Assembly: GCA_009801015.1 (NCBI GenBank)
Contig: VHZZ01002881.1
Coordinates: 45,916-74,034 of the forward strand
Origin: Silene noctiflora
Lineage: Eukaryota; Streptophyta; Magnoliopsida; Caryophyllales; Caryophyllaceae
Reading direction: 5' to 3'
DNA: 28,119 nucleotides
The notes below the pieces were generated by a model. That model saw only the letters and a list, made by a program, of their open reading frames with translations. It searched no databases and was not told where the DNA came from. The first letter of the stretch is position 1; every line of letters begins with the position of its first letter. Both the position numbers and the translations under genes were made by a program. Of this stretch, positions 18,899-28,119 are shown piece after piece.

Positions 18899-20295
18899 TA
18901 CATACATAGTCAACCGGGTACGGAGCATACGGAGTATATTTTTACGAGAGAGAAATGCTAGTAAAAGAAGGAATTACTCTTTGATTTGTGCATAAAATCT
19001 AGTCGTTTAATACAATTGTCGGGTAAACCAAATGGCTAAAATTGGATCAACCAAGATCCCTCATCTTTGTTCATTAGTTAAGACAATTAGTCAAATCCCA
19101 CCTATCAAGACATGCAAAATCCTAAACTGGAACTTGACCCTATAAGCCTATACTTAAATTAGTCAAGTTGGATAAGAAGCAAAGCCGACAATACGTGATT
19201 GCGAATTAGCCATCTCCACTTCTGCATACATTAACTCGTGTAGGACAACTTATGCATTTCATGTAAGCGCACTCTACTAAAGTCTTTTGCTTTTGGAAAT
19301 TAAGTGGCCGCTAAAGCTATTTTTTGGAGTGAAAAAAGTCTTGTTAATGAGGTAAAGTTTGATTAGATTTGGTTAAAAAATTATTTACTTTTTATTAGTG
19401 ATTAGAGACGAGTTGAGAATGTGGACCCTAGTGGGTTGAACATTCTTTAAAGATGTGATGGGCCCAATATAAAATCCAAGGCCCAACCACACACAAGCAC
19501 CTTGGCATTAGTTTTTGCACAAATACTTGTGTGAGAGTTGAGACGGTTTTACACAAATTTATTGTAAAACAACTTCTTTTAGTAATCATTTTTAAGTTTA
19601 TCCACTAATAAGATTATATTGGTATAAAACCATCCTATACAAGAGTAGTCTCATCCAGAAGACCACAACAATATCAATCATTTTATAATATTACGTGTGA
19701 CTTGCATTTTGCATCTACAAAATATATTCAGTGATCTCAAATCGAACTGAAACTGCCATAATTTACTATATAAGAAATAGAACGCCTCGTCGCATGTAGT
19801 ACTGGTGGAGCTAGACAGAGGCTAGCATGTTCGGTTGCTTCCACTATACAATGAAAAAATTAAAGCTTTTAGTTGAAATTTCCGGTTGTTTCAACTTTTC
19901 ATACTTTACATTACAATATTTGTAGTCCGCCCATGCGGGAATCTCTCACACCCTAGGCCCTAACCATCATATCCTGACTCCGCCACATGGGCAGCTCGCA
20001 TATCTTTATGTCACTAACACAAATAGTTATGCCATGAAACATGCAGGTGGATACAAGGCAAAACTAGACAATAGCGATAAGTAGTGAACAAACCAAAAAT
20101 TGTAGTGAGGGCCTGAGGGGGCAAAAAACTTAATAGAGAAATTATCATTAGGAACAGGCAGCCCTGACCATATAGTATTAAATTGCACGGTTGATACGGG
20201 TCTACCTTTAAGATGTTGTAAGTTGTAACCAAGAGGCAATGAAAATGTCTTTGAGGCTCACATTGATTTTGTTGATACTAATAAGGGATATGCCA
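18899..20295. other. intergenic region; weak MITE candidates
   Basis: At about 19803-19988 GGTGGAGCTAGACAG and, in reverse complement, GTGGCGGAGTCAGGAT form weak inverted ends around 185 bp, recalling a common plant repeat with GGCGGAGC-type ends. No convincing target duplication was found. At about 19508-19660 GTGTGAGAGTTGAGACGGTTTTA and a distant partner suggest another decayed MITE. No coding sequence is supported. Confidence 0.35.
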
Positions 20296-20303
20296 GCTCT
20301 AGG

Positions 20304-20827
20304 TAACGCAGAGCACGAATCAGATATTCAATTTAAAGTGTTAGTTCGGATCGGATATTTATATTAGAAATTCTTGAAGTCCAGATATTTATATCCATAT
20401 CCAAATATTTCGGATATCCAAAATAGTCGGATCGGACGTGGATATCCATATTTTGGAAATTTACTTTAAAATTAAGTTTGAAACACGATCATATTCATCA
20501 TCTTGCATAATGATTTTCTTTAGTATTCTTACTTCAATGGTCTCGACATAAAATTGAAGTGCCGTTTACATATTTCTCTTATATTTTAAAATTTGATTGA
20601 GTTGGTGTATCAAATAAAATTGTATTTTCTCGAAATTATACTAGAAAACTAAAGTTTCGGATATGCATATGTTTTAATTCTAATATTCATATCCAAATCA
20701 AAACTAAAAATTTCGGATCGCATATCCGAACCAAACTTAACATTCGGATCGGATATAAAAAACCGAATCGAGTTCGAATCGAATACCAGATCAATTTGGA
20801 TAATCGGATTTTTTTTGCTCAGGACTA
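20304..20827. mobile_element. non-autonomous hAT element (524 bp) with GGATATCC-rich flanks
   Basis: The perfect 8-bp direct repeats GCTCTAGG lie at 20296-20303 and 20828-20835. The termini TAACGCAGAGCA (20304-20315) and TGCTCAGGACTA (20816-20827) are inverted repeats matching at 8 of 12 positions. Both arms are filled with GGATATCC, TCGGATCGGATAT and ATATCCAAAT-type motifs in both orientations, around an AT-rich core (about 20460-20640). This is the same architecture as the other two hAT elements in the window, with a different motif. No transposase is encoded. Confidence 0.82.
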
Positions 20828-20835
20828 GCTCTAGG

Positions 20836-21933
20836 TAGGGGATGCCTTCAATTAGCTGGGTGTTCATGTCTAGTATCATCATCCTGATTGCTGATTCTAT
20901 ACCTTAATTAATGCTAATAATTACATCATGCACACGTGTGTGGTGGCAATTCTCTAATTTTTTTTTGGTGTAAATCGAGTGTCCATGTTGATAATAGTGT
21001 ATAATCTCCTTGCCGTGTGTGCTCTCATAAAGAGGTATTCAGTTAACTAAAGAGTTTGTTTCATTTTCATTGACAAAGATCAAACCAATAATCTTATAAT
21101 TAAGGGATAAGGTGAGTAACCAACACACTAAACTCATTTAGTATGTGTGTTACTACTTTGAATTTAGAAGGAGGTGAGTCTAACCACAGTCCACAGACTT
21201 GTTAACCTGGAGCTTGGGCCTCTAAGCCTAAATATCCGGCTCAGGTTGGCCCACTAAAATTTGGGCTGCTCTCATGATCTTTGCCTAATTTGGGCCGCAT
21301 AAACAAGGCCTTGATTTGATCATTACTTTATCATTTTCTTGTACGACAGCTTGGGAGTGGCTAGCACAAGTGCTTTTGCCTGTTGAAAATTGAAAATTTT
21401 GAAATTTCTAATAATTTTTTCAAACTTTCTTCAAGCTTGCAACTGCTAAAATTTTCCGCTTCCTTAATTGCAAATTCCACTTATATATATTGCTAAATGT
21501 TTGAAATCTACGTCAAGTTATATGGATATTTGGAAAAGTATCTGATCCCCTACAAATAAGTGAGGCTGTCATTTTAGAATAAATAAGACAAAATAGTGGA
21601 TACACCCCTTTTTGAACTTTTTTTATAGAAAAAAGAAATCAAATCTTTATCACTTGTTTAACATATGAAAAGTTTTTATCACTTATACAAACCAACTTTA
21701 ATAATAAAATGATAACTCAAACCAACTTTAATAACTAGCAACCCTTAGTCCCACACTTTCAATCATTTGTTTATTTTTGGTTTTAACACAAAGACCGGGG
21801 AGACGTGTATGTTAGGCGGATGATTAAATTACTCTTCAAAAATATTTTCAATATAAAAATTAAGGATACACACTACCCTACCATATCATTAAATTTGGGC
21901 CACACAAATACACTACCCCACTATACAATTAAA
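20836..21933. other. intergenic region without a recognised gene
   Basis: The segment 21205-21310 contains several GGGC/GCCC motifs (CTTGGGCCTCTAAGCC, TTGGCCCACTAAAATTTGGG) that could be a hAT relic, but no ends were found. A direct repeat AAACCAACTTTAATAA occurs twice near 21688 and 21718. The remainder is AT-rich. Confidence 0.35.
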
Positions 21934-22345
21934 CTAGTTTTAGACCCGTGCATAAAAATGCACGGGTTGTTTTTAAAATATTATAGTATTTTTTTTTCCG
22001 ATTTTAAATATTTTTGTTTTAATCACTATAAGTATTTGTTATGTACTACTATATACTGTAATTATTATGGTAATTGTTTTTTTTTTTTCAATTTTTAAAA
22101 ATTTTCATTTCAATAATTTTTTTTGCAAGATCTTTTAAACCTATATTTATTCTCTTGGTTAATTCCTTAGTTATTAAATTTACTTACGTAGTGATGCATT
22201 AAAAATTAGTGAAGTAAGAAATTAATTGATCAAAATTTATGTGTGTGATGGTATAAGTAGTGGTGGAGCCAAAAATTTATTCATCTCCTTAATTTAATCA
22301 ACCAATCAGAAGTCTTAAAAAGACTTGACTTTTATATAATGTAGA
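21934..22345 (-). mobile_element. non-autonomous Helitron (412 bp)
   Basis: On the minus strand the element starts TCTACATTATATAAAAGTCA (5' end at 22345) and ends CTAG (3' end at 21934). The base before TC is A and the base after CTAG is T, the A|T insertion site of Helitrons. Just before the 3' end a 10-bp stem ACCCGTGCAT/ATGCACGGGT (21967-21958 and 21953-21944 on the minus strand) with a 4-base loop forms the expected hairpin, 6 bases from CTAG. No Rep/helicase is encoded. No target duplication is expected for this class. Confidence 0.88.
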
Positions 22346-22669
22346 TTTGACCACACAAACATTACCGAAAAAGGAAATAAGAAAAGTATTATGAATAGAC
22401 GAAAAAATAAATAGGGAAGTTTATTGTTTTTTTTGTGCGAATAGGGAAGTTTATTGTGAATATGAGGGAAAATGATATTTGAATCATTTAACACTTTAAC
22501 ACTTTATCGCCTCTCAAGACTTAAAACTTTAGACCGAGTATTAAAAACAACTTTTTTTTTCCCTAATAAAATATAAGAATTTGTTGCGGAATAAGAGGGA
22601 GTATATGAATTTGTTGTGGCACTTTAGGCGGTGTTTACATATTGTTTACCAATACGGCGATAATTTTAC
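22346..22669. other. AT-rich spacer, short direct repeat
   Basis: An 18-bp sequence AATAGGGAAGTTTATTGT occurs at 22410-22427 and 22440-22457. A GAGGGAGTAT motif near 22597 resembles a lone Stowaway end. Nothing else is recognised. Confidence 0.35.
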
Positions 22670-23200
22670 GGAATTTATTTTTACAGTACGATTTTTAAAG
22701 ATTATACTACTTTTCTTTTTGTATCTAACTTTCCCTTTGCCTACCTTACTAAAAAAACATCAATCTTAGTGATTTGATTATGTATCTTTATCGGGGTTCA
22801 CTATTCTGGGGAGAGGGAGAGTAGTGATTTGATTCGTCGGGAACGAGTTTGACGACATCGGTCGCCGACCGCCGGCGGTGGCATAGGAGGGGTGGTGAAC
22901 CTTTTTGGTGGTGATTGTCAATATATAAGGGTCGATAATGCGAGGAAATGGTAAGAATGGCAGAGGCCGACGCCGGGCCTGGAGGTGGGCGTCGCCGGCG
23001 AGAGGAGCGATCCAGCGTTGGTTTTCGGCGTTACCCATTGTCAAGGCGATGGTGATGGTTGACGGCTTTAATGGGCAAGTGAGGAGATTAGAGGAGAACA
23101 AAATCAAGGGAAATGAGAGAGAAAATGAGAAAGACAAATGAGGGTATAATGGTAACCGTGTACTATGACGAGTAAAATGTGTACTGCGAAAATTAGCACC
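22670..23200. mobile_element. Mutator-like element A (about 531 bp)
   Basis: The left arm (GGAATTTATTTTTACAGTAC, from 22670) and the reverse complement of the right arm (GGTGCTAATTTTCGCAGTAC, from 23200) are inverted repeats of about 40-90 bases. They are closely related to the arms of element B at 23369-24274. The interior is GC-rich (about 22830-23060, with CGCCGACCGCCGGCGG-like sequence) and contrasts with the AT-rich flanks. A 9-bp target duplication could not be confirmed: the nearest candidates match at 6 of 9 positions. Open frames in the interior show no recognisable domain. Confidence 0.6.
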
Positions 23201-23216
23201 TTATTTTTAACTCAAT

Positions 23217-23280
23217 GAAAATCGAACCCCTGGTTTCAGGTTCAGGAGGTGGACTTTTTACCATTAAAGTGGACCCTTGT
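23217..23280 (-). mobile_element. tRNA-derived SINE head fragment
   Basis: On the minus strand GGGTCCACTTTAATGGTAAA (A-box region) is followed about 30 nt later by CAGGGGTTCGATTTTC (B box, close to the GGTTCGANNC consensus). This is the layout of a tRNA-related SINE 5' end. It breaks off near the right end of Mutator-like element A, so only the head survives. It lacks the complementary arms of a functional tRNA. Confidence 0.45.
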
Positions 23281-23368
23281 TGGTTACGGGAGACCAATAG
23301 TAACATTGATCAAATACCAATGTTTGGAATGGGCTAGCCATAAATCTTAAATAACCTAATACAAAATC

Positions 23369-23801
23369 GTAATTTATTTTCGCAGTACGATTTTTACTCA
23401 TTACAATACTTTCTGTATCAAACTTTCCATTTGTATACCCTTGCCTAAAAAACACAAACCTAATTCTCTCTATTGTTGAAATCTTAAAGCTTCTTCAACT
23501 TCCTTGAAAATTTTCAATTATGAATGATTATTCGAATGAACATGTATTCAATTCAATAAATTTATATTAATAATTAAATTGTCTTTTCTTATACTTTATT
23601 TTCTTTTAATTAGGGTTTATATCTAAATTAATTAAGGGAATTAGTGTGGTATGATGGGGTTTGTTGGTAGTGATTTATGGTCAGCCGTCGCCGGAGTGGT
23701 TCAATGGTGGTCTGCCGGCGACGCGGAAGTGGCTATTACAGTTGGGGCACAGTGATTGAAGAGTTAAGTACACCCCAATACCCCCACATAACAATGTACT
23801 G

Positions 23802-23836
<35 letters not shown>

Positions 23837-24274
23837 AGGTTCAATGGCATTACACCAATACTCCATGTAACTCCCCACCCCCCGACTCCACTGTGAAACC
23901 CAATCCCTAACCCATCACAAGCTCCCCACTACCGGCTCCACCCTCCGCCGAAAAACTACATCCCACGCCGGCGCCAACGCCAATACCATTGAACTCCTCC
24001 AACTCTTAAGCCCAACCTCGTAGCACACATAAACATCGCACCCCCCCGGATTGTTGACCGGCCGACGAGCACAGTAGACCACGTCAGATTGTTGGTCTGC
24101 CTTGCCGTTGATGATGGTGGTTGACTGGGGTTGTTGACGATATTCGTCGGTATTCATTAGTGAGAGGAAATTAGAAAGACAAATGAAAGGGAAACTATGA
24201 GTGGAAATGTGAGGGGTAAAATCGTCAATGTTATACTGTAATGAGTAAAATATGTACGGTGAAAATCAGCACCC
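23369..24274. mobile_element. Mutator-like element B (906 bp) with perfect 9-bp target duplication
   Basis: The 9-mer TACAAAATC is duplicated exactly at 23360-23368 and 24275-24283. The left arm begins GTAATTTATTTTCGCAGTAC and the right arm, in reverse complement, begins GGGTGCTGATTTTCACCGTAC. Both continue with ATTTTTACTCATTACA(A/G)TA. This length of inverted repeat and a 9-bp duplication are diagnostic of Mutator-like elements. The interior includes a 27-base A run (23806-23832) and GC-rich blocks (TCGCCGG and CGCCGGCG) but no transposase. Its right end lies 128 bp upstream of the F-box pseudogene start. Confidence 0.85.
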
Positions 24275-24402
24275 TACAAAATCCTAATACCTGTCATTCC
24301 TCATCGATCTCCAATTATAACTATTTATAAGCTTAGACATTCAACAAGACACAAAAGTCTAGCGTTCAATCAAAAAAACGTGTTTCTTCTCAAACAAATC
24401 CA

Positions 24403-25562
24403 ATGTCGAGCGAAGCCGTTCCAGCCGTTAATAGACACCACCATAGATGGATGATCTCGCTTCCCGATGACATCCTCTTCGAAATTATCTCCCGGGTTAG
24501 CCTTCCTCGTCAAGTCGTCATTACTCTTTCCACTACTAATATCAGTATCAAACAAATACGTGCATCTACCTACGATATTTACGAGTTTTGGACCACGCTC
24601 GATAACCTCTTCACCGTATTCATCTCACCCTTTATCGACACTTTTTGTCTCGATCTTAACCATGTTCACTACCATGAACCTCGCTGCTGGCCTATCATCG
24701 ATGCATGGGCTCGTCGATTACGTGCTTATAACATCCAACACTTCACGGCTCAACTCTTGTCGTTATCGATCTGATGATCGCGTGTATCCCCTAAGCATTT
24801 TTCGAATGCATTCGTTGGTATCACTTGAATTGAACATGTGTCATCGGATAGCTTCAAGTGCTACTCATTCCATAATTCTTCCAAACCTCAAGAAACTTAG
24901 CCTACATTGTATTAACTATGAATGTTTGAGACGGTTTTTAAGTCGTTGCCTGTCACTTGAAGACTTGTCCTTGTCCGTTAATGAACCTGAGAAGCATTCC
25001 ATATCATTTACAAGCAAGAAATTAAAGCGATTATGTATAAGACTTGACGGGTTATCGATGGTTGATGTTATCATCGATGCTCCAATATTGGATGAATTGA
25101 ATTATTCTTCGGTTTCCATATTTCCATATTATCAATTATGCTCCAATAGAGTTGCACACGAGTATGATTGTCGATCGATTTGGAAGTGCTAAGGTTTTGG
25201 AGAAGCTAACTCTTTGTAGCCGTCAAAATAATTTTAATTACTTGAACAAACCACAATGTTACCAAAGTTTGTTCGAGTGTGTTGAGGCTACATCACGATG
25301 TCAAGTCGAACTCTTAGGAGTATACGAGCCGACCTCCTAAAAATCTCGAATTGAAGACTTAATTCATATGAAGTAATAATTTATATGCGCAAATTGGTTT
25401 TTCAGTTTGTACTAGCCGGGGGAATCGATGTATAGATTATTAGAACGATCCACACTGGCTCACCGAAGAGGTTCAACAATTATCCAACTACCTTACACGA
25501 ATTGATTTGTTAAGCAATATGGGAGTAACAAATAATGCATTGCCCCAATTTACAGGTTCTTG
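24403..25562 (+). pseudogene. broken F-box/LRR protein gene
   Basis: The first frame (24403-24774) starts MSSEAVPAV and contains an F-box-like segment WMISLPDDILFEIISRVSLP at residues 17-36. F-box proteins recruit SKP1 in SCF ubiquitin ligases. Around 24760-24775 the homologous frame shifts by one base. It continues with leucine-rich repeat sequence (DDRVYPLSIFRMHSLVSLEL, LPNLKKLSLHC, SLEDLSLSV, VIIDAPILDEL) to a stop at 25192. A second shift near 25175-25190 leads into VDRFGSAKVLEKLTL, ending at 25340. A further collinear piece in the first frame (NDPHWLTEEVQQLSNYLTRI, 25444-25560) follows stop codons. The W-rich segment after the F-box is also altered. Two shifts plus stops make a pseudogene likely. 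Introns could explain some breaks, but no good GT-AG pairs were seen at the shifts. Confidence 0.75.
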
Positions 25563-25589
25563 TGTTACGTCTTTTCGACTATAACGAAA

Positions 25590-25906
25590 TAATTTGGAAT
25601 CAAGATTCAAGAAGCTAAGCCATGTTTATGCAATGGGTTCATTGTGACATTGAGGTTATCATGGATGCTCCAATATTGTAGCACTTTTACTTTAGTGTTG
25701 ATTCTCCTCTTGTATCAATGCGGATGATCAATTCGATTTCCAACCTCAAGTCGCGTCACATCAGTGGTGGTCCAACAACGAACCTCGACGATAGTCCAAC
25801 CGATATTATCTTCCCTAATATGACACATCTTAGATTATCTGTGAGTTCTTCTGAAGTACTTCAAGCAATGTTTAAGCAACGAATGTTGCATTCCCCAGTT
25901 TATTAA
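25590..25906 (+). pseudogene. second, partial F-box/LRR copy (LRR part only)
   Basis: FKKLSHVYAMGSL, then after a frameshift DIEVIMDAPIL, a TAG stop and HFYFSVDSPLVSM, parallel the SKKLKRLCIRLDGLSMVDVI and VIIDAPILDELNYSSVSIF part of the upstream pseudogene. The same frame continues to 25903 with FPNMTHLRLSVSSSEVLQAM, a typical leucine-rich repeat. At DNA level GGTTATCATGGATGCTCCAA resembles TGTTATCATCGATGCTCCAA near 25065-25090. It lacks an F-box and is a tandem duplicate remnant. Confidence 0.6.
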
Positions 25907-26391
25907 AAGTGCCCCAGTTTTACTCGTTTTAACGTATATTTCTTGAGAAATTACTTAGTTTCTCGATGATAATTCTCTTGTCAAATTGAACTCTTAGAGG
26001 CTATGCAATTATTGTAATTGGGAAATGCCCTATTTTAGTTCAAATATCCATTATTAACGTCTCTCCTATGAAATAAATTCATTAGCAGCCAAGGGGTGAT
26101 AAGTATAAGTATGTCGCGGTAATTATGGTCCCTAGTTTTGTTGCAAGTCTTATTGTTTCTACGTGTTTTTGTTAATTGTTTTCGTTAAAAGGGGATAATT
26201 GCGATGTATGTCGTGTTGGAATTTATATGATAATTATAAATTTGTTATGAAATTGTTGCGATGCTGACGGTATGGAGTGGGAAAATGGACGGAATGACCA
26301 TGGATATATTGTATAAGATTTATGCGGTTATGACGTACGTGTTTCTTGGATTTTTATGTTACCTTCTATTGGCACATGGGGGACGAACTTC
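25907..26391 (+). mobile_element. probable 3' untranslated internal region of a gypsy element
   Basis: No frame is conserved. The segment ends TGGGGGACGAACTTCTTTTT directly before a polypurine tract. The GGACGAACTTCTTTT string is commonly found just upstream of the 3' LTR in Tekay/Del-type chromoviruses. The left boundary is unclear, possibly near 26085. Upstream integrase or chromodomain sequence is not present. Confidence 0.5.
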
Positions 26392-26409
26392 TTTTTAAGG
26401 AGGGGAGAC
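26392..26409 (+). promoter_or_regulatory. polypurine tract of the gypsy element
   Basis: The sequence TTTTAAGGAGGGGAGAC directly precedes the LTR start TGTAATAACC, the position of the plus-strand primer in LTR retrotransposons. This shows that the LTR to its right is a 3' LTR in plus orientation. Confidence 0.7.
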
Positions 26410-27239
26410 TGTAATAACCGCCGTGTTTAGGACCCGTTGACCACCTCTTTGACCTCGATAAGACCTTTAGTGGGAGATGGTGGGAAGTTATTTTGCCTTG
26501 GGATATTCGACCTAGTAAGGGTAACTCGGTCTAGTATCTCTGATACTCGACCGAGTGCGGCGTACTCGGTCGAGTATGTGCCATAGTCGACCGAGTGGCC
26601 TGTCGACAACGTGATATATTGAACTCAAATCATTTTTCATAAAACATTTTTATCTTGCTTAAAAAAAACTAAAATCTCTCTTTATCCCTTCACCCTCATA
26701 ACTCTTTTGACCATCATTTTAGACCTTACTCCGGGAAGGGTGTAGCGTGGGGGCGGACCTAGTTGATCGGATCTTTCTCATCGCCGGAATCTAGATGTCC
26801 CGGAGGTAATGATGTGTTTACTTGCTAGGCTCTAACGTTATCATTGCTATTGCTATGGAGTCCGCGAAAGGTAGAGTTTCCCTACTCAATGCAGTTTACA
26901 TTTTTGTGGTATTGTTATGGTAATTGTTGTTATGTCTTATTTGTTGTGGCGATTACCGTGACTATTGTGATGGTGGTTGTCGAAGGTGATGAGTTGTGTA
27001 TAGTGAGCCATGTCGGGAGATGATTTCACTCACTTATTTCGCCTCTTGTGACTCCCGTTGTACTTTTGTTTAGATAAATGATTTGTATACATTTACCTCT
27101 TTTGTAAGTTGGAAATAAGTTAAATAACATATTTCATTATGCTCCTTTTGATAGGTACTACCTCAGACAACCAAGATGGTGGCACCCTCGTCTATTCGAG
27201 ATGGCCTTGTTAAGGCTTCTGAGTAAGTAGGGGTGTTAT
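26410..27239 (+). mobile_element. 3' LTR of a Tekay-like Ty3/gypsy retrotransposon (about 830 bp)
   Basis: The LTR starts TGTAATAACCGCCGTGTTTA and ends near GTAGGGGTGTTAT (about 27239), where a different repeat begins. The terminal CA expected by comparison with the LTR ending at 1088 is lost or altered. It shares its last ~80 bases with that LTR. The U3-like part holds five palindrome-like ACTCGGTCGAGT motifs (26507-26596). A possible TATA region and pyrimidine stretch lie at 26610-26700. Together with the polypurine tract it is the 3' tail of an element whose body is missing. Confidence 0.75.
26507..26596. repeat. array of five alternating palindromic motifs in the LTR
   Basis: Copies lie at 26507-26517 (TCGACCTAGTA), 26524-26536 (ACTCGGTCTAGTA), 26544-26556 (TACTCGACCGAGT), 26563-26576 (TACTCGGTCGAGTA) and 26585-26596 (AGTCGACCGAGT). 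Spacing is about 20 bp, roughly two helical turns. The motif is close to self-complementary and alternates between the GGTC and GACC forms. It could bind a dimeric factor or fold as a hairpin in the transcript. Confidence 0.75.
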
Positions 27240-27600
<361 letters not shown>

Positions 27601-28040
27601 ATATTATTATTTCGGATCAAAACAATCAAGTCAGTCTTGCTTGAGTCTGGGTCAGGTCAAAACGCTCCTTTCGGATATATGCTAGGTTGATGGTCGACTG
27701 TCTCATGAGGTACGTAGACCTACACAAGAAACATACATGGCCTCTAGGAGTTACCAATGGGGCCCTCTCTGATGTCTAAGTCAGTATGATACCAGATGTA
27801 TAATCGGGACCTCGCTTGACGCAGGGTCCTGGAACTCTCTTGAGTAGTCTTACTTTTAGAGAGAAAAAATTGTTAGGTGAGATATATATTACATGAATCT
27901 TGCATGTGTCCTCTTCGGAATGGATCCAAGGAAGATATTTATAGAGGTCTCAATGTACATTTTTGTAGGAGATCACAAGCACTTGAACCCGTGCGACCCA
28001 CAGGTTGCATGCGGGTCGGGTCGGCGGAGTGTGCCCCATG
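27601..28040. other. unidentified non-coding segment, possibly LTR-derived
   Basis: The segment is less AT-rich than its flanks and includes GATATTTATAGAGGTCTC (TATA-like, about 27934-27951) and TGATGTCTAAGTCAGT. Both are reminiscent of Copia-type LTRs, but no TG/CA ends or target duplication were found. A GCGGGTCGGGTCGGCGG stretch lies near 28010-28026. No open frame is supported. Confidence 0.3.
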
Positions 28041-28063
28041 AATAATAATAATAATAATAATAA

Positions 28064-28119
<56 letters not shown>
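28041..28119 (+). repeat. (AAT)n then (GTA)n microsatellite at the right edge
   Basis: AAT repeats run 28041-28064 and (AGT/GTA) repeats continue to the end of the window. The (GTA)n block is the reverse complement of the (TAC)n block at 27364-27413, so the ~650 bp between them are bracketed by complementary microsatellites. Confidence 0.9.

Noticed and set aside
19803..19988. A further MITE with GGTGGAGC/GCTCCGCC ends
   Set aside because: The inverted ends are short and no target duplication could be demonstrated, so it is only mentioned under the intergenic entry.
20649..20882. 77-codon minus-strand frame
   Set aside because: It lies in the repetitive arm of a hAT element and translates the GGATATCC-type motif array.
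22778..23141. Frames on both strands in the GC-rich interior of Mutator-like element A
   Set aside because: GC-rich sequence has few stop codons on either strand. No domain or splice context was seen. Gene capture remains only a possibility listed in the findings.

Overview
The window looks like plant nuclear DNA, probably a eudicot. Genes have GT-AG introns, protein families are plant-specific (an ACS10/ACS12-type aminotransferase, DUF688, DUF3475/DUF668, F-box/LRR), intergenic DNA is AT-rich, and plant transposon types are abundant. A Caryophyllales source is my impression from the style of the LTR and intergenic repeats, not a demonstrated assignment.

Layout. Positions 1-1088 are retrotransposon debris: a minus-strand Ty3/gypsy (Athila-like) protease fragment abuts the 3' part of a plus-strand LTR. 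A 483-bp non-autonomous hAT element (1523-2005, 8-bp target duplication) ends 100 bp before the start codon of the first gene. That gene (2106-4939, plus, 4 exons, 536 aa) is an ACS10/ACS12-type PLP aminotransferase with a Stowaway MITE in intron 1. The convergent second gene (7779-6102, minus, 3 exons, about 395 aa) is a DUF688 protein in which a 36-residue WEEKPGAP unit is tandemly repeated. Positions 8923-10228 hold a Mutator-like element carrying about 11 degenerate 32-bp tandem repeats and all 13 ambiguous bases of the window. The third gene (13258-11798, minus, single exon, 486 aa) is a DUF3475/DUF668 protein. An Au-type SINE with a 19-bp target duplication lies 30 bp past its stop codon.

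Positions 13.3-24.3 kb have no convincing gene and are a mosaic of small transposons. They include a SINE-like repeat with internal duplication (13647-13906), two more hAT elements (18369-18890 and 20304-20827), a non-autonomous Helitron (21934-22345, minus), and two Mutator-like elements with related inverted repeats (22670-23200 and 23369-24274, the second with a perfect 9-bp target duplication). A broken F-box/LRR gene (24403 to about 25560) is followed by a second, more decayed partial copy (to 25906). The right end holds the 3' tail of a Tekay-like gypsy element: polypurine tract plus LTR, with an array of palindromic ACTCGGTCGAGT motifs. It is followed by pentamer and trinucleotide microsatellites, including complementary (TAC)n and (GTA)n blocks about 650 bp apart.

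The three intact genes are not functionally linked as far as can be seen. I found no unambiguously novel system. The most distinctive signals are the set of hAT elements with element-specific subterminal motif arrays, the 32-bp repeat array inside a Mutator-like element, and the in-frame expansion of the WEEKPGAP unit.
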